From Aplidium turbinatum (lineage: Eukaryota; Chordata; Ascidiacea; Aplousobranchia; Polyclinidae): a stretch of DNA of 64,000 nt. A program made the position numbers and the translations under genes. The notes beneath the pieces are model-generated. The model worked only from the letters and a program-made list of their open reading frames with translations, ran no database searches and was not told the DNA's origin. Numbering within the stretch: position 1 is the first letter of the stretch; every line of letters begins with the position of its first letter. Location of the stretch: positions 930,001-994,000 of the forward strand of contig OU964928.1 of NCBI GenBank assembly GCA_918807975.1. The letters are read 5' to 3'. Below are positions 10,109 through 23,900 of this stretch, one piece after another.

Positions 10109-11049
10109 GAAAATGATAATTTCTTCTGTGTGCAATTATGTCATCACTGTACGTTGAACTTTTTCGTTGTGATGTCATCGCGTTCTTGAACTTGATAACG
10201 CGTGTTGTGTGGATGAGCAGAGCTCGTTCTTATCGTCGAGAGTACCGCAAACAAGAGTTTGGAAAAAAAGGTTTCCTACGTTTGTATAAAAGGATGTGGA
10301 ATATTTTTAGATCCCAATGGGCGTGCCGAGGAATAAATACTCTCCATCTTATTATTACTGTTGTTATGTTAAGAGAGCACTTGTTGGTCAGTTTCAGCCG
10401 AGAAAAAATTGTTAGAACAATAATAAAGTTCGTATGTTTGCTTTGATGTGACTGATCAAGCTTAGGTGATTTCGACAGTCCAGCAAAGTATGTTTTCTTC
10501 TTTTCAAAGTCGATTAGCAAATAAACATTTCCCATTAAATTGACCGAGTGGGAAATTATTAAAGAATTAATAACCAAACCAACTTATGCTTAACATATTA
10601 CAAAACTTCTCAGCCACAACATCACAACATTCGAATTGCTGCTCGATTTGTAGATCTTATTATGACGTCATATCATAGTCACATACACAATGGAATCATT
10701 CGAAATCTTCACCGGATTAATCTTTTGGTTGATATCGAATTTGAGAGAGGGTTGGTGGTGCTGCCATAGTATCCATATGCAACAAATGAAAATGCCGGCG
10801 CAGAACGAAGCCAATTGTTCGCTTACTCTCGAGCGCGATGATTTCAGTGTTGATTGTCATGGCAGCCATGACATCACTAAAGATGCCCGGCGGCGGACCG
10901 TCTGAAAAACGTATCTAGGCTTCTAGAAGGTAGAAGCAGTTTCTGTAACAGCTACAAGTGCTGAAAGCTTCAAGCTTCAATATAATAATTTCTTCGAATC
11001 ACCGATTTGTGCAATCAATCCGCTCCATAGCTCCCCAGACAGCAAACCA
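10109..11049. other. Spacer with unconvincing open frames
   Basis: Plus-strand frames at 10,138-10,446 and 10,690-10,905 are open for 102 and 71 codons. They have no splice context, domain or repeat relationship that I can recognise. A TGACGTCA-type palindrome lies at about 10,662-10,672. Confidence 0.25.
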
Positions 11050-11162
11050 ACTGTTTTTTGCATTGATTCAACGTCTACAAAAGTTGGATCAATGTAAAAA
11101 TTGATTGAATTGCTGTTTGGGTCAGTAGTTGAAGCCCGACTTTGTGCACGAAAAAAACATAA

Positions 11163-11400
11163 CATCAAGCGGCGCTGGTTCGACTCTCGGGGTGTGCGCT
11201 TGAGCAACGCATATCAGGACTGCTCTCCATTCAGCGGCACTTAATCTATGGAATAACTTCCCAGCAAGAACACTTCAACAATCGGAAACTTCACTCTGTC
11301 AATCTCGGTAACCGGCCCTGCGTCAAAAGCCTCTACAGTCTACAAGTATGCGAATTACCTATCAAGGCTTTGTCAGTCCGAGGATCCAAGATTCATAAAA
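11163..11400 (+). repeat. tRNA-derived SINE, second family, copy 4 (plus strand, head truncated)
   Basis: Begins in the tRNA-like head at GCGCTGGTTCGACTCTCGGG (B box) and continues through the body shared with copies 1-3, in the opposite orientation. The A box is missing. Confidence 0.65.
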
Positions 11401-11978
11401 ACAAAACCAAACCAATCCCAGTAGGCTACAAACATTGAAAAAGTTTCACTTTATAACAGGGGAACATCATGTGACTTTTCTTTGAAAAACGATGGGCTTT
11501 GTTTCCAGGAGCAAAGGGCTTGACAAACAAACAGAAGTTTAAAAAAACCTTATATTTTTTGTCATGCTACAATTCCTTGAGACGTCTGTTCAACCTTTGG
11601 GTTATTTGTAGGGGAATCCCCAGTGGGGAGATATGATACGCATGACCAAGAAGTGGCATTTTGTTATTTATAACTTTGCAGCTGAATAGCCTACAACGGA
11701 GATTTTAATTTTTGCAAATGGATTTAAGTTTTACGCTTGTTTTCGTTCTTTTTGAAAGGGTGTAGCCTAGTTAGCAATTTGAAGTAGTTTGTTGCCAAAA
11801 TTGCTTCTGTCGAGAAGAGCAGCAAAAGAAACTGAATGTAAGTTATTTGATTTGAAGATTTTGAACAGAGCGTTGGAATGTGCAGTAGTTTAATCACATA
11901 ACCATGCGCGACAATGCAGAAAACCTGCTTGTTTTCTATAAAGATTATGACGCATGAATCTTTACAAATAAGATTATA

Positions 11979-11986
11979 CTTTGCTC
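11979..11986. repeat. Target-site duplication of the giant foldback element, left copy
   Basis: CTTTGCTC immediately precedes GGTGCTGGTTTAGG. The identical octamer at 24,148-24,155 immediately follows the inverted CCTAAACCAGCACC. Eight bases is the duplication length of hAT transposases. Confidence 0.9.
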
Positions 11987-12150
11987 GGTGCTGGTTTAGG
12001 ATCGGCCGCCTTGGTTAGTGACGTCACAAAAATCTGTGACGTCATGCAAAAAAACGCAACTACTTTTAGGAAGGGTGTAAAAACGCGGAATAGAAGTAAA
12101 AGCGGAATGCCTATTGATTTTTAAATATTTGTAGGCATTATTATTGATCT
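11987..12150 (+). repeat. Left outer terminal inverted repeat with CRE-like palindromes
   Basis: Unique (non-tandem) outer terminus, mirrored at 23,984-24,147. It contains GTGACGTCAC and GTGACGTCATG, i.e. two TGACGTCA palindromes that could bind bZIP factors or the transposase. Conservation between the two ends is almost complete. Confidence 0.85.
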
Positions 12151-15100
12151 AGCGCTAACTTAAACTGTTACTATTTTGTACCAATTCTCAGCAATTCATT
12201 TTTACAATAAAAATACTTGCTTTATTAACGTAACAACTTTCACGTTTATATGTTATATACAAAACGAGCAATCGTGGTTCAGTATAAGCCGCCCACAGTT
12301 TGCTGTGATCGATGAATACTGCCTCCACCAAATATGCTGTAGCTTTCTCATTTCTGCTCGGATTTTAACAATTTTACTATCGTTGGATGGCATTATGCTT
12401 CATCTACCCAAATGGATTAATTGCCAATCTAAAGTAGGCACTATATTTATGTAGCGCTAACTTAAACTTTACTATATTGTAACAATTCTCAGCAATTCAA
12501 TTTTTACAATAAAAATACCAAACCAACACAAATTAAAAGAGTATGTCTTGTTTTATTAACCTAACAACTTTCACGTTTATATGTTATCTACAAAACGAGA
12601 AATCGTTGTTCAAACGTAACCGCTCAACGAAGCGTTTTTCCAATGCATTTTTCAAGGCGATTCGATCATGGTTCAGTATAAGCCGCCCACAGTTTGCTGT
12701 GATCGATGAATACTGCCTCCACCAAATATGCTGTAGCTTTCTCATTTCTGCTCGGATTCTAACAATTTTACTGTTGTTGGATGGCATTATGCTTCATCTA
12801 CTCGAATGGATTAATTGCCAATCTAAAGTAGGCATTACATTTATGTAGCGCTAACTTAAACTTTACTATTTTGTACCAATTCTCAGCAATTCATTTTTTA
12901 CAATAAAAATATCAAACCAACACAAATTAAAAGAGTATGTCTTGGTTTATTCATATGTTAACTTTCACATTTATATCTAATCCACAAAACGAACAATCGT
13001 TGTTCAAACGTAACCGCTCGACGAAGCTTTTTTCCAATGCATTTTTCAAGGCGATTCGATCGTGGTTCAGTATAAGCCGCCCACAGTTTTATGTGATCGA
13101 TCAATATTGCCTCCACCAAATATGCTGTAGCTTTCACATTTATGCTCGGATTTTAACAATTTTACTATCGTTGGATGGCATTATGCTTCATCTACCCGAA
13201 TGGATTAATTGCCAGTTTAAAGTAGGCATTATATTTATGTAGCGGGTAACTTAAACTTTACTATTTTGTACCAATTCTCAGCAATTCAATTTTTACAATA
13301 AAAATACCAAACCAACACAAATTAAAAGAGTATGTCTTGTTTTATTAACCTAACAACTTTCACGTTTATATGTTATCTACAAAACGAGAAATCGTTGTTC
13401 AAACGTAACCGCTTGACGAAGCTTTTTTCCAATGCATTTTTCAAGGCGATTCGATCGTGGTTCAGTATAAGCCGCCCACAGTTTGCTGTGATCGATGAAT
13501 ACTGCCTCCACCAAATATGCTGTAGCTTTCTCATTTCTGCTCGGATTCTAACAATTTTACTATCGTTGGATGGCATTATGCTTCATCTACTCGAATGCAT
13601 TAATTGCCAATCTAAAGTAGGCATTACATTTATGTAGCGCTAACTTAAACTTTACTATTTTGTACCAATTCTCAGCAATTCATTTTTTACAATAAAAATA
13701 CCAAACCAACACAAATTAAAAGAGTATGTCTTGGTTTATTCATATGTTAACTTTCACATTTATATCTAATCCACAAAACGAACAATCGTTGTTCAAACGT
13801 AACCGCTCGACGAAGCTTTTTTCCAATGCATTTTTCAAGGCGATTCGATCGTGGTTCAGTATAAGCCGCCCACAGTTTTATGTGATCGATCAATATTGCC
13901 TCCACCAAATATGCTGTAGCTTTCACATTTATGCTCGGATTTTAACAATTTTACTATCGTTGGATGGCATTATGCTTCATCTACCCGAATGGATTAATTG
14001 CCAGTTTAAAGTAGGCATTATATTTATGTAGCGGGTAACTTAAACTTTACTATTTTGTACCAATTCTCAGCAATTCAATTTTTACAATAAAAATACCAAA
14101 CCAACACAAATTAAAAGAGTATGTCTTGTTTTATTAACCTAACAACTTTCACGTTTATATGTTATCTACAAAACGAGAAATCGTTGTTCAAACGTAACCG
14201 CTTGACGAAGCTTTTTTCCAATGCATTTTTCAAGGCGATTCGATCGTGGTTCAGTATAAGCCGCCCACAGTTTGCTGTGATCGATGAATACTGCCTCCAC
14301 CAAATATGCTGTAGCTTTCTCATTTCTGCTCGGATTCTAACAATTTTACTATCGTTGGATGGCATTATGCTTCATCTACTCGAATGCATTAATTGCCAAT
14401 CTAAAGTAGGCATTACATTTATGTAGCGCTAACTTAAACTTTACTATTTTGTACCAATTCTCAGCAATTCATTTTTTACAATAAAAATATCAAACCAACA
14501 CAAATTAAAAGAGTATGTCTTGGTTTATTCATATGTTAACTTTCACATTTATATCTAATCCACAAAACGAACAATCGTTGTTCAAACGTAACCGCTCGAC
14601 GAAGCTTTTTTTCAATGCATTTTTCAAGGCGATTCGATCGTGGTTCAGTATAAGCCGCCCACAGTTTTATGTGATCGATCAATATTGCCTCCACCAAATA
14701 TGCTGTAGCTTTCACATTTATGCTCGGATTTTGACAATATTCCTATCGTTGGAAAGCATGATGCCTCACCTACCCGAATGGATTAATTGCCAGTTTAAAG
14801 TAGGCATTACATTTATGTAGCGCTAACTTAAACTTTACTATTTTGTACCAATTCTCAGCAATTCATTTTTTATAATAAAAATACCAAATCAACACAAATT
14901 AAAAGAGTATGTCTTGGTTTATTCACCTAACAACTTTCACGTTTATATGTTATCTAAAAAACGAGAAATCGTTGTTCAAACGTAACCGCTCGACGAAGCT
15001 TTTTACCAAAACAATGCAAACACTAAGCGATCAATTTCGAGTGTTCATTGTTAGCCGCCCACAGTTTCATGTGATCGGTGAATACTGCCTCCACCAAGTA

Positions 15101-18100
15101 TGCTGTAGCTTTCTCATTTCTGCTCGGATTTTAACAATATTCCTATCGTTGGAAAGCATGATGCCTCATCTACCCGAATGCATTAATTGGCAGTCTAAAG
15201 TAGGCAATACATTTATGTAGCGCTAACTTAAACTTTACTATTTTGTACCAATTCTCAGCAATTCAATTTTTACAATAAAAATACCAAATCAACACAAATT
15301 AAAAGAGTATGTCTTGCTTTATTACCCTAACAACTTTCACGTTTATATGTTATCTACAAAACGAGAAATCGTTGTTCAAACGTAACCGCTCGACGAAGCT
15401 TTTTTCCAATGCATTTTTCAAGGCGATTCGATCGTGGTTCAGTATAAGCCGCCCACAGTTTGCTGTGATCGATGAATACTGCCTCCACCAAATATGCTGT
15501 AGCTTTCTCATTTCGGCTCGGATTCTAACAATTGTACTATCGTTGGATGGCATTATGCTTCATCTACTCGAATGGATTAATTGCCAATCTAAAATAGGCA
15601 TTACATTTATGTAGTGCTAACTTAAACTTTACTATTTTGTACCAATTCTCAGCAATTCATTTTTTACAATAAAAATACCAAACCAACACAAATTAAAAGA
15701 GTATGTCTTGGATTATTCATATGTTAACTTTCACATTTATATTTAATCCACAAAACGAGCAATCGTTGTTCAAACGTAACCGCTCGACGAAGCTTTTTTT
15801 CAATGCATTTTTCAAGGCGATTCGATCGTGGTTCAATATAAGCCGCCCACAGTTTCACGTGATCAATGAATACTGCCTCCACCAAATATGCTGTAGCTTT
15901 CTCTATTCTGCTCGGATTTTAACAATTTTTCTATCGTTGGATGGCATTATGTTTCATCTACCCGAATGGATTAATTGCCAGTCTAAAGTAGGCATTATAT
16001 TTATGTAGCGCTAACTTAAACTTTACTATTTTGTACCAATTCTCAGCAATTCAATTTTTACAATAAAAATACCAAACCAACACAAATTAAAAGAGTATGT
16101 CTTGTTTTATTAACCTAACAACTTTCACGTTTATATGTTATCTACAAAACGAGAAATCGTTGTTCAAACGTAACCGCTTGACGAAGCTTTTTTCCAATGC
16201 ATTTTTCAAGGCGATTCGATCGTGGTTCAGTATAAGCCGCCCACAGTTTGCTGTGATCGATGAATACTGCCTCCACCAAATATGCTGTAGCTTTCTCATT
16301 TCTGCTCGGATTCTAACAATTTTACTATCGTTGGATGGCATTATGCTTCATCTACTCGAATGCATTAATTGCCAATCTAAAGTAGGCATTACATTTATGT
16401 AGCGCTAACTTAAACTTTACTATTTTGTACCAATTCTCAGCAATTCATTTTTTACAATAAAAATATCAAACCAACACAAATTAAAAGAGTATGTCTTGGT
16501 TTATTCATATGTTAACTTTCACATTTATATCTAATCCACAAAACGAACAATCGTTGTTCAAACGTAACCGCTCGACGAAGCTTTTTTCCAATGCATTTTT
16601 CAAGGCGATTCGATCGTGGTTCAGTATAAGCCGCCCACAGTTTTATGTGATCGATCAATATTGCATCCACCAAATATGCTGTAGCTTTCACATTTATGCT
16701 CGGATTTTGACAATATTACTATCGTTGGAAAGCATGATGCCTCACCTACCCGAATGGATTAATTGCCAGTTTAAAGTAGGCATTATATTGATCTAGCGCT
16801 AACTTAAACTTTACTATTTTGTACCAATTCTCAGCAATTCATTTTTTATAATAAAAATACCAAATCAACACAAATTAAAAGAGTATGTCTTGGTTTATTC
16901 ACCTAAAAACTTTCACGTTTATATGTTATCTAAAAAATGAGAAATCGTTGTTCAAACGTAACCGCTCGACGAAGCTTTTTACCAAAACAATGCAAACACT
17001 AAGCGATCAATTTCGAGTGTTCATTGTTAGCTGCCCACAGTTTCATGTGATCGGTGAATACTGCCTCCACCAAGTATGCTGTAGCTTTCTCATTTCTGCT
17101 CGGATTTTAACAATATTCCTATCGTTGGAAAGCATGATGCCTCATGTACCCGAATGCATTAATTGGCAGTCTAAAGTAGGCAATACATTTATGTAGCGCT
17201 AACTTAAACTTTACTATTTTGTACCAATTCTCAGCAATTCAATTTTTACAATAAAAATACCAAATCAACACAAATTAAATGAGTATGCCTTGCTTTATTA
17301 CCCTAACAACTTTCACGTTTATATGTTATCTACAAAACGAGAAATCATTGTTCAAACGTAACCGCTCGACGAAGCTTTTTTCCAATACATTTTTCAAGGC
17401 GATTCGATCGTGGTTCAGTATAAGCCGCCCACAGTTTGCTGTGATCGATGAATACTGCCTCCACCAAATATGCTGTAGCTTTCTCATTTCTGCTCGGATT
17501 CTAACAATTGTACTATCGTTGGATGGCATTATGCTTCATCTACTCGAATGGATTAATTGCTAATCTAAAATAGGCATTACATTTATGTAGCGCTAACTTA
17601 AACTTTACTATTTTGTACCAATTCTCAGCAATTCATTTTTTACAATAAAAATATCAAACCAACACAAATTAAAAGAGTATGTCTTGGTTTATTCATATGT
17701 TAACTTTCACATTTATATCTAATCCACAAAACGAACAATCGTTGTTCAAACGTAACCGCTCGACGAAGCTTTTTTCCAATGCATTTTTCAAGGCGATTCG
17801 ATCGTGGTTCAGTATAAGCCGCCCACAGTTTTATGTGATCGATCAATATTGCATCCACCAAATATGCTGTAGCTTTCACATTTATGCTCGGATTTTGACA
17901 ATATTACTATCGTTGGAAAGCATGATGCCTCACCTACCCGAATGGATTAATTGCCAGTTTAAAGTAGGCATTATATTGATCTAGCGCTAACTTAAACTTT
18001 ACTATTTTGTACCAATTCTCAGCAATTCATTTTTTATAATAAAAATACCAAATCAACACAAATTAAAAGAGTATGTCTTGGTTTATTCACCTAACAACTT

Positions 18101-19830
18101 TCACGTTTATATGTTATCTAAAAAATGAGAAATCGTTGTTCAAACGTAACCGCTCGACGAAGCTTTTTACCAAAACAATGCAAACACTAAGCGATCAATT
18201 TCGAGTGTTCATTGTTAGCTGCCCACAGTTTCATGTGATCGGTGAATACTGCCTCCACCAAGTATGCTGTAGCTTTCTCATTTCTGCTCGGATTTTAACA
18301 ATATTCCTATCGTTGGAAAGCATGATGCCTCATCTACCCGAATGCATTAATTGGCAGTCTAAAGTAGGCAATACATTTATGTAGCGCTAACTTAAACTTT
18401 ACTATTTTGTACCAATTCTCAGCAATTCAATTTTTACAATAAAAATACCAAATCAACACAAATTAAATGAGTATGCCTTGCTTTATTACCCTAACAACTT
18501 TCACGTTTATATGTTATCTACAAAACGAGAAATCATTGTTCAAACGTAACCGCTCGACGAAGCTTTTTTCCAATACATTTTTCAAGGCGATTCGATCGTG
18601 GTTCAGTATAAGCCGCCCACAGTTTGCTGTGATCGATGAATACTGCCTCCACCAAATATGCTGTAGCTTTCTCATTTCTGCTCGGATTCTAACAATTGTA
18701 CTATCGTTGGATGGCATTATGCTTTACATCTACTCGAATGGATTAATTGCTAATCTAAAATAGGCATTACATTTATGTAGCGCTAACTTAAACTTTACTA
18801 TTTTGTACCAATTCTCAGCAATTCATTTTTTACAATAAAAATACCAAACCAACACAAATTAAAAGAGTATGTCTTGGATTATTCATATGTTAACTTTCAC
18901 ATTTATATTTAATCCACAAAACGAGCAATCGTTGTTCAAACGTAACCGCTCGACGAAGCTTTTTTTCAATGCATTTTTCAAGGCGATTCGATCGTGGTTC
19001 AATATAAGCCGCCCACAGTTTCACGTGATCGATGAATACTGCCTCCACCAAATGTGCTGTAGCTTTCTCATTTCTGCTCGGATTTTAACAATTTTACTAT
19101 CGTTGGATGGCATTATGTTTCATCTACCCGAATGGATTAATTGCCAGTCTAAAGTAGGCATTATATTTATGTAGCGCTAACTTAAACTTTACTATTTTTT
19201 ACCAATTCTCAGCAATTCATTTTTTACAATAAAAATACCAAATCAACACAAATTAAAAGAGTATGTTTTGCTTTATTCACCTAACAACTTTCACGTTTAT
19301 ATGTTATCTAAAAAACGAGAAATCGTTGTTCAAACGTAACCGCTCGACGAAGCTTTTTACCAAAACAATGCAAACACAAAGCGATCAGTTTCGAGTGTTC
19401 ATTACAAGCCGCCCACAGTTTGATGCGATCGGTGATAGTGCCTCCACCAAACATGCTGTAGCTTTCTCATTTCTGCTCGGATTCTAACAATTTTACTATC
19501 GTTGGATGGCATTATGCTTCATCTACTCGAATGGATTAATTGTTAATCTAAAGTAGGCATTACATTTATGTAGCGCTAACTTAAACTTTACTATTTTGTA
19601 CCAATTCTCAGCAATTCATTTTTTACAATAAAAATACCAAATCAACAACACAAGTTAAAAGAGTATGTCTTGGATTATTCATATGTTAACTTTCACATTT
19701 ATATCTAATCCACAAAACGAGAAATCGTTGTTGAAACGTAGCCGCTCGATGAAGCTTTTTTGACAATTTTACTGACGTTGGAAAGCACGATACTGCATCT
19801 ACCCGAATCAATTGGTTGCATGTCCATTGT
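12150..19830 (+). repeat. Left arm: tandem array of ~394-bp monomers (about 19-20 units)
   Basis: Equivalent points recur at 12,543, 12,937, 13,332, 13,726, 14,121, 14,515, 14,909, 15,309, 15,703, 16,097, 16,491, 16,885, 17,279, 17,679, 18,073, 18,467, 18,869 and 19,263. A shortened outermost unit and a decayed innermost unit complete the arm. Three monomer types are visible. Type A has CTACAAAACGAGAAATCG, type B has CTAATCCACAAAACGAACAA and type C has ACCAAAACAATGCAAACAC. Each unit carries a ~101-codon plus frame, and type A also a 67-codon minus frame. Since 394 is not a multiple of 3, these frames cannot fuse between units. I regard them as by-products of homogenised repeats rather than genes. 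Confidence 0.92.
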
Positions 19831-20950
19831 CCAAGGCAGTAGCGTATTTAGGGGGGAGAATAAAGGGCGATGGCCTCCCCCTAATGATCAGGTAAAAAAA
19901 TAAAATACAAATTTTGCAAAAAAAAAAGTTGTAGCGCAATAATTGCTTGGATGATTCATCCTAGCGCGGGGGGCGGGGTATACTTTTTGCAATGTAATTT
20001 ATCAACAGTTTTTCTTCCTTTTCTTGACAATTGCATGGCACAAATTCACGATAGATTCAATGAGCACTGCTCAGCTTTTAAAGTCAGCACATTTCTGCCT
20101 TCATTGATTCTTGAAGATGAGGACTGCACGATCGACGAGATTTTCGACTTCTACCATGGAATGCTGGATGTTGAACCAAGCAATTGCTTTGCAGCTACTA
20201 TTGAATTGCGAAGATGGAGAGCGAATTGGCTTGCAGTTTCTGTGGATAATCGACCTGCGACTCTTGTGGATGCGTATCAAGCGGCTGAACAACTCGGCAC
20301 TTATCCGATTATCCATAAATTATTACTTCGAATCTTTGCTACGCTTCCAGTTACAACTGCCTCCAATGAGCGATGTTTCAGTTCAATAAAGTACCTGAAA
20401 AATTATTACCGCACGACCATGACCGAGCCACGTTTGGATGGTCTAGCTCAGATGTATTTAAATAAGGATATTGTACTCGAGCATGATGCAGTCATTGATA
20501 TATTTGCCAAGCACAGCCATCGCATTAAAATGTAAATTGTCATTGCGAATCGCAGAGAATGTTCAAAAGGTATTCGAGGTCGGGAGGACTAACTTATTGT
20601 TTATGTTCTGAAGTGTTTCATATCTTTTGTTGGTTCATTGATCGGAACAGTAACTTACTTCTGCGGATTCGCTCTTGATTTTGGACCCTCTCTCCCCTTA
20701 TCTGACAGTTTCAGCTAACCCCCTCCCCCCGTTCTGACCCATCATATGACATTTTGATATACCCCACCCCTATTTAAAGGCTCAAACAAGTCTAATTTCA
20801 ACCCAAGTAGAAAAAATTTAAACCAATTAACTGCCATTTTCATCAAGTTTGAGCTTTCTGTGTAGTACCGTTGACTACCCCGTGTGTACTACCCCCAGAC
20901 CCCCTTTGGACTCCAGCCGCCGATTCAGCCGCTGCGCGGCTGACTGACTG
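19831..20950. other. Loop of the foldback element
   Basis: Non-repeated DNA between the two arms. It starts near CAGTAGCGTATTTAGGGGGG (19,837), which itself looks like a hAT terminus. It contains the transposase exon and ends in a C-rich stretch with a CAGCCGC/GCGGCTG hairpin at about 20,927-20,943 before the right arm begins. No matching second terminus for the internal hAT-like end was found. Confidence 0.6.
19951..20535 (+). CDS. hAT transposase, C-terminal part with dimerisation domain (fragment)
   Basis: 194 codons from the first Met; the true exon may start after a possible acceptor near 20,008 (ATCAACAG). Residues ~20-110 include FLPFLDNCMAQIHDRF, DFYHGMLDVEPSNC and LRRWRANWL, typical of the alpha-helical part of ZMYM1/THAP0-like hAT transposases. 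Residues ~120-185 form the hAT dimerisation domain: LGTYPIIHKLLLRIF, ATLPVTTASNERCFSSIKYL, then MTEPRLDGLAQMYLN. The catalytic N-terminal half is absent from the loop. It is either the last exon of the element's own transposase after loss of the rest, or a captured piece of another hAT element. The frame is open to a normal stop. Confidence 0.8.
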   Translation: MIHPSAGGGVYFLQCNLSTVFLPFLDNCMAQIHDRFNEHCSAFKVSTFLPSLILEDEDCTIDEIFDFYHGMLDVEPSNCFAATIELRRWRANWLAVSVDNRPATLVDAYQAAEQLGTYPIIHKLLLRIFATLPVTTASNERCFSSIKYLKNYYRTTMTEPRLDGLAQMYLNKDIVLEHDAVIDIFAKHSHRIKM

Positions 20951-23900
20951 TAGATGAAGCCTAATGCCATCCAACGATAGTAAAATTGTTAGAATCCGAG
21001 CAGAAATGAGAAAGCTACAGCATATTTGGTGGAGGCAGTATTCATCGATCACAGCAAACTGTGGGCGGCTTATACTGAACCACGATCGAATCGCCTTGAA
21101 AAATGCATTGGAAAAACGCTTCGTCGAGCGGTTACGTTTGAACAACGATTTCTCGTTTTGTGGATAACATATAAACGTGAAAGTTGTTAGGTTAATAAAA
21201 CAAGACATACTCTTTTAATTTGTGTTGGTTTGGTATTTTTATTGTAAAAATTGAATTGCTGAGAATTGGTACAAAATAGTAAAGTTTAAGTTAGCGCTAG
21301 ATCAATATAATGCATACTTAAAACTTGCAACCAATGAATTCGGATAGATGCAGTATCGTGCATTCCAACGATGGTAAAATTTCTCAAATCCGAGCAGAAA
21401 TGAGAAAGCTACAGCACATTTGGTGGAGGCAGTATTCATCGATCACAGCAAACTGTGGGCGGCTTGTAATGAACACTGGAAACTGATCGCTTTGTGTTTG
21501 CAATGTTTTGGTAAAAAGCTTCGTCGAGCGGTTACGTTTGAACAACGATTGCTCGTTTTGTGGATTAGATATAAATGTGAAAGTTAACATTTGAATAAAC
21601 CAAGACATACTCTTTTTAATTTGTGTTAGTTTGGTATTTTTATTGTAATAAATGAATTGCTGAGAATTGGTACAAAATAGTAAAGTTTAAGTTAGCGCTA
21701 CATAAATGTAATGCCTACTTTAGATTGGCAATTAATCCATTCAAGTAGATGAAGCATAATGCCATCCAACGATAGTAAAATTGTTAAAATCCGAGCAGAA
21801 ATGAGAAAGCTACAGCATATTTGGTGGAGGCAGTATTCATCGATCACAGCAAACTGTGGGCGGCTTATACTGAACCACGATCGAATCGCCTTGAAAAATG
21901 CATTGGAAAAAAGCTTCGTCGAGCGGTTACGTTTGAACAACGATTTCTCGTTTTGTAGATAACATATAAACGTGAAAGTTGTTAGGTTAATAAACCAAGA
22001 CATACTCTTTTAATTTGTGTTGGTTTGGTATTTTTATTGTAAAAATTGAATTGCTGAGAATTGGTACAAAATAGTAAAGTTTAAGTTAGCGCTACATAGA
22101 TATAATGCCTACTTTAGATTGGCAATTAATCTATTCGGGTAGATGAAGCATAATGCCATCCAACGATAGTAAAATTGTTAAAATCCGAGCAGAAATGAGA
22201 AAGCTACAGCACATTTGGTGGAGGCAGTATTCACCGATCACATCAAACTGTGGGCGGCTTGTAATGAACACTCGAAACTGATCGCTTTGTGTTTGCATTG
22301 TTTTGGTAAAAAGCTTCGTCGAGCGGTTACGTTTGAACAACGATTGCTCGTTTTGTGGATTAGATATAAATGTGAAAGTTAACATATGAATAAAGCAAGA
22401 CATACTCTTTTAATTTGTGTTGGTTTGGTATTTTTATTGTAAAAAATGAATTGCTGAGAATTGGTACAAAATAGTAAAGTTTAAACCATCAGTTATTGGC
22501 TCCAGTGTTTATTTGTGAATTAGGATTAACTGATTCGTATAGATGAAGCATAATGCCATCCAACGATAGTAAAATTGTTAAAATCCGAGCAGAAATGAGA
22601 AAGCTACAGCATATTTGGTGGAGGCACTATTCACCGATCACATCAAACTGTGGGCGGCTTATACTGGACCACGATCGAATCGCCTTGAAAAATGCATTGG
22701 AAAAAAGCTTCTTCGAGTGGTTACGTTTGAACAACGATTGCTCGTTTTGTGGATTAGATATAAATGTGAAAGTTAACATATGAATAAACCAAGACATACT
22801 CTTTTAATTTGTGTTGGTTTGGTGTTTTTATTGTAAAAAATGAATTGCTGAAAATTGGTACAAAATAGTAAAGTTTAAGTTAGCGCTAGATCAATATAAT
22901 GCCTACTTTCAACTTGCAACTGATGAATTCGGATAGATGCAGTATCGTGCTTTCCAACGATGGTAAAATTTCTCAAATCCGAGCAGAAATGAGAAAGCTA
23001 CAGCACATTTGGTGGAGGCAGTATTCATCGATCACAGCAAACTGTGGGCGGCTTGTAATGAATACTGGAAACTGATCGCTTTGTGTTTGCATTGTTTTGG
23101 TAAAAAGCTTCGTCGAGCGGTTACGTTTGAACAACGATTGCTCGTTTTGTGGATTAGATATAAATGTGAAAGTTAACATTTGACTAAAGCAAGACATACT
23201 CTTTTAATTTGTGTTGGTTTGGTATTTTTATTGTAAAAAATGAATTGCTGAGAATTGGTACAAAATAGTAAAGTTTAAGTTAGCGCTACATAAATGTAAT
23301 GCCTACTTTAGATTGGCAATTAATCCATTCGAGTAGATGAAGCATAATGCCATCCAACAACAGTAAAATTGTTAGAATCCGAGCAGAAATGAGAAAGCTA
23401 CAGCATATTTGGTGGAGGCAGTATTCATCGATCACAGCAAACTGTGGGCGGCTTATACTGAACCATGATCGAATCGCCTTGAAAAATGCATTGGAAAAAC
23501 GCTTCGTTGAGCGGTTACGTTTGAACAACGATTTCTCGTTTTGTAGATAACATATAAACGTGAAAGTTGTTAGGTTAATAAAACAAGACATACTCTTTTA
23601 ATTTGTGTTGGTTTGGTATTTTTATTGTAAAAATTGAATTGCTGAGAATTGTTACAATATAGTAAAGTTTAAGTTAGCGCTACATAAATATAGTGCCTAC
23701 TTTAGATTGGCAATTAATCCATTTGGGTAGATGAAGCATAATGCCATCCAACGATAGTAAAATTGTTAAAATCCGAGCAGAAATGAGAAAGCTACAGCAT
23801 ATTTGGTGGAGGCAGTATTCATCGATCACAGCAAACTGTGGGCGGCTTATACTGAACCACGATTGCTCGTTTTGTATATAACATATAAACGTGAAAGTTG

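Noticed and set aside
12150-19830. Tandem direct repeats as a CRISPR array or centromeric satellite
   Set aside because: The monomers are ~394 bp without unique spacers, are mirrored in a second arm and are bounded by inverted termini with an 8-bp duplication.
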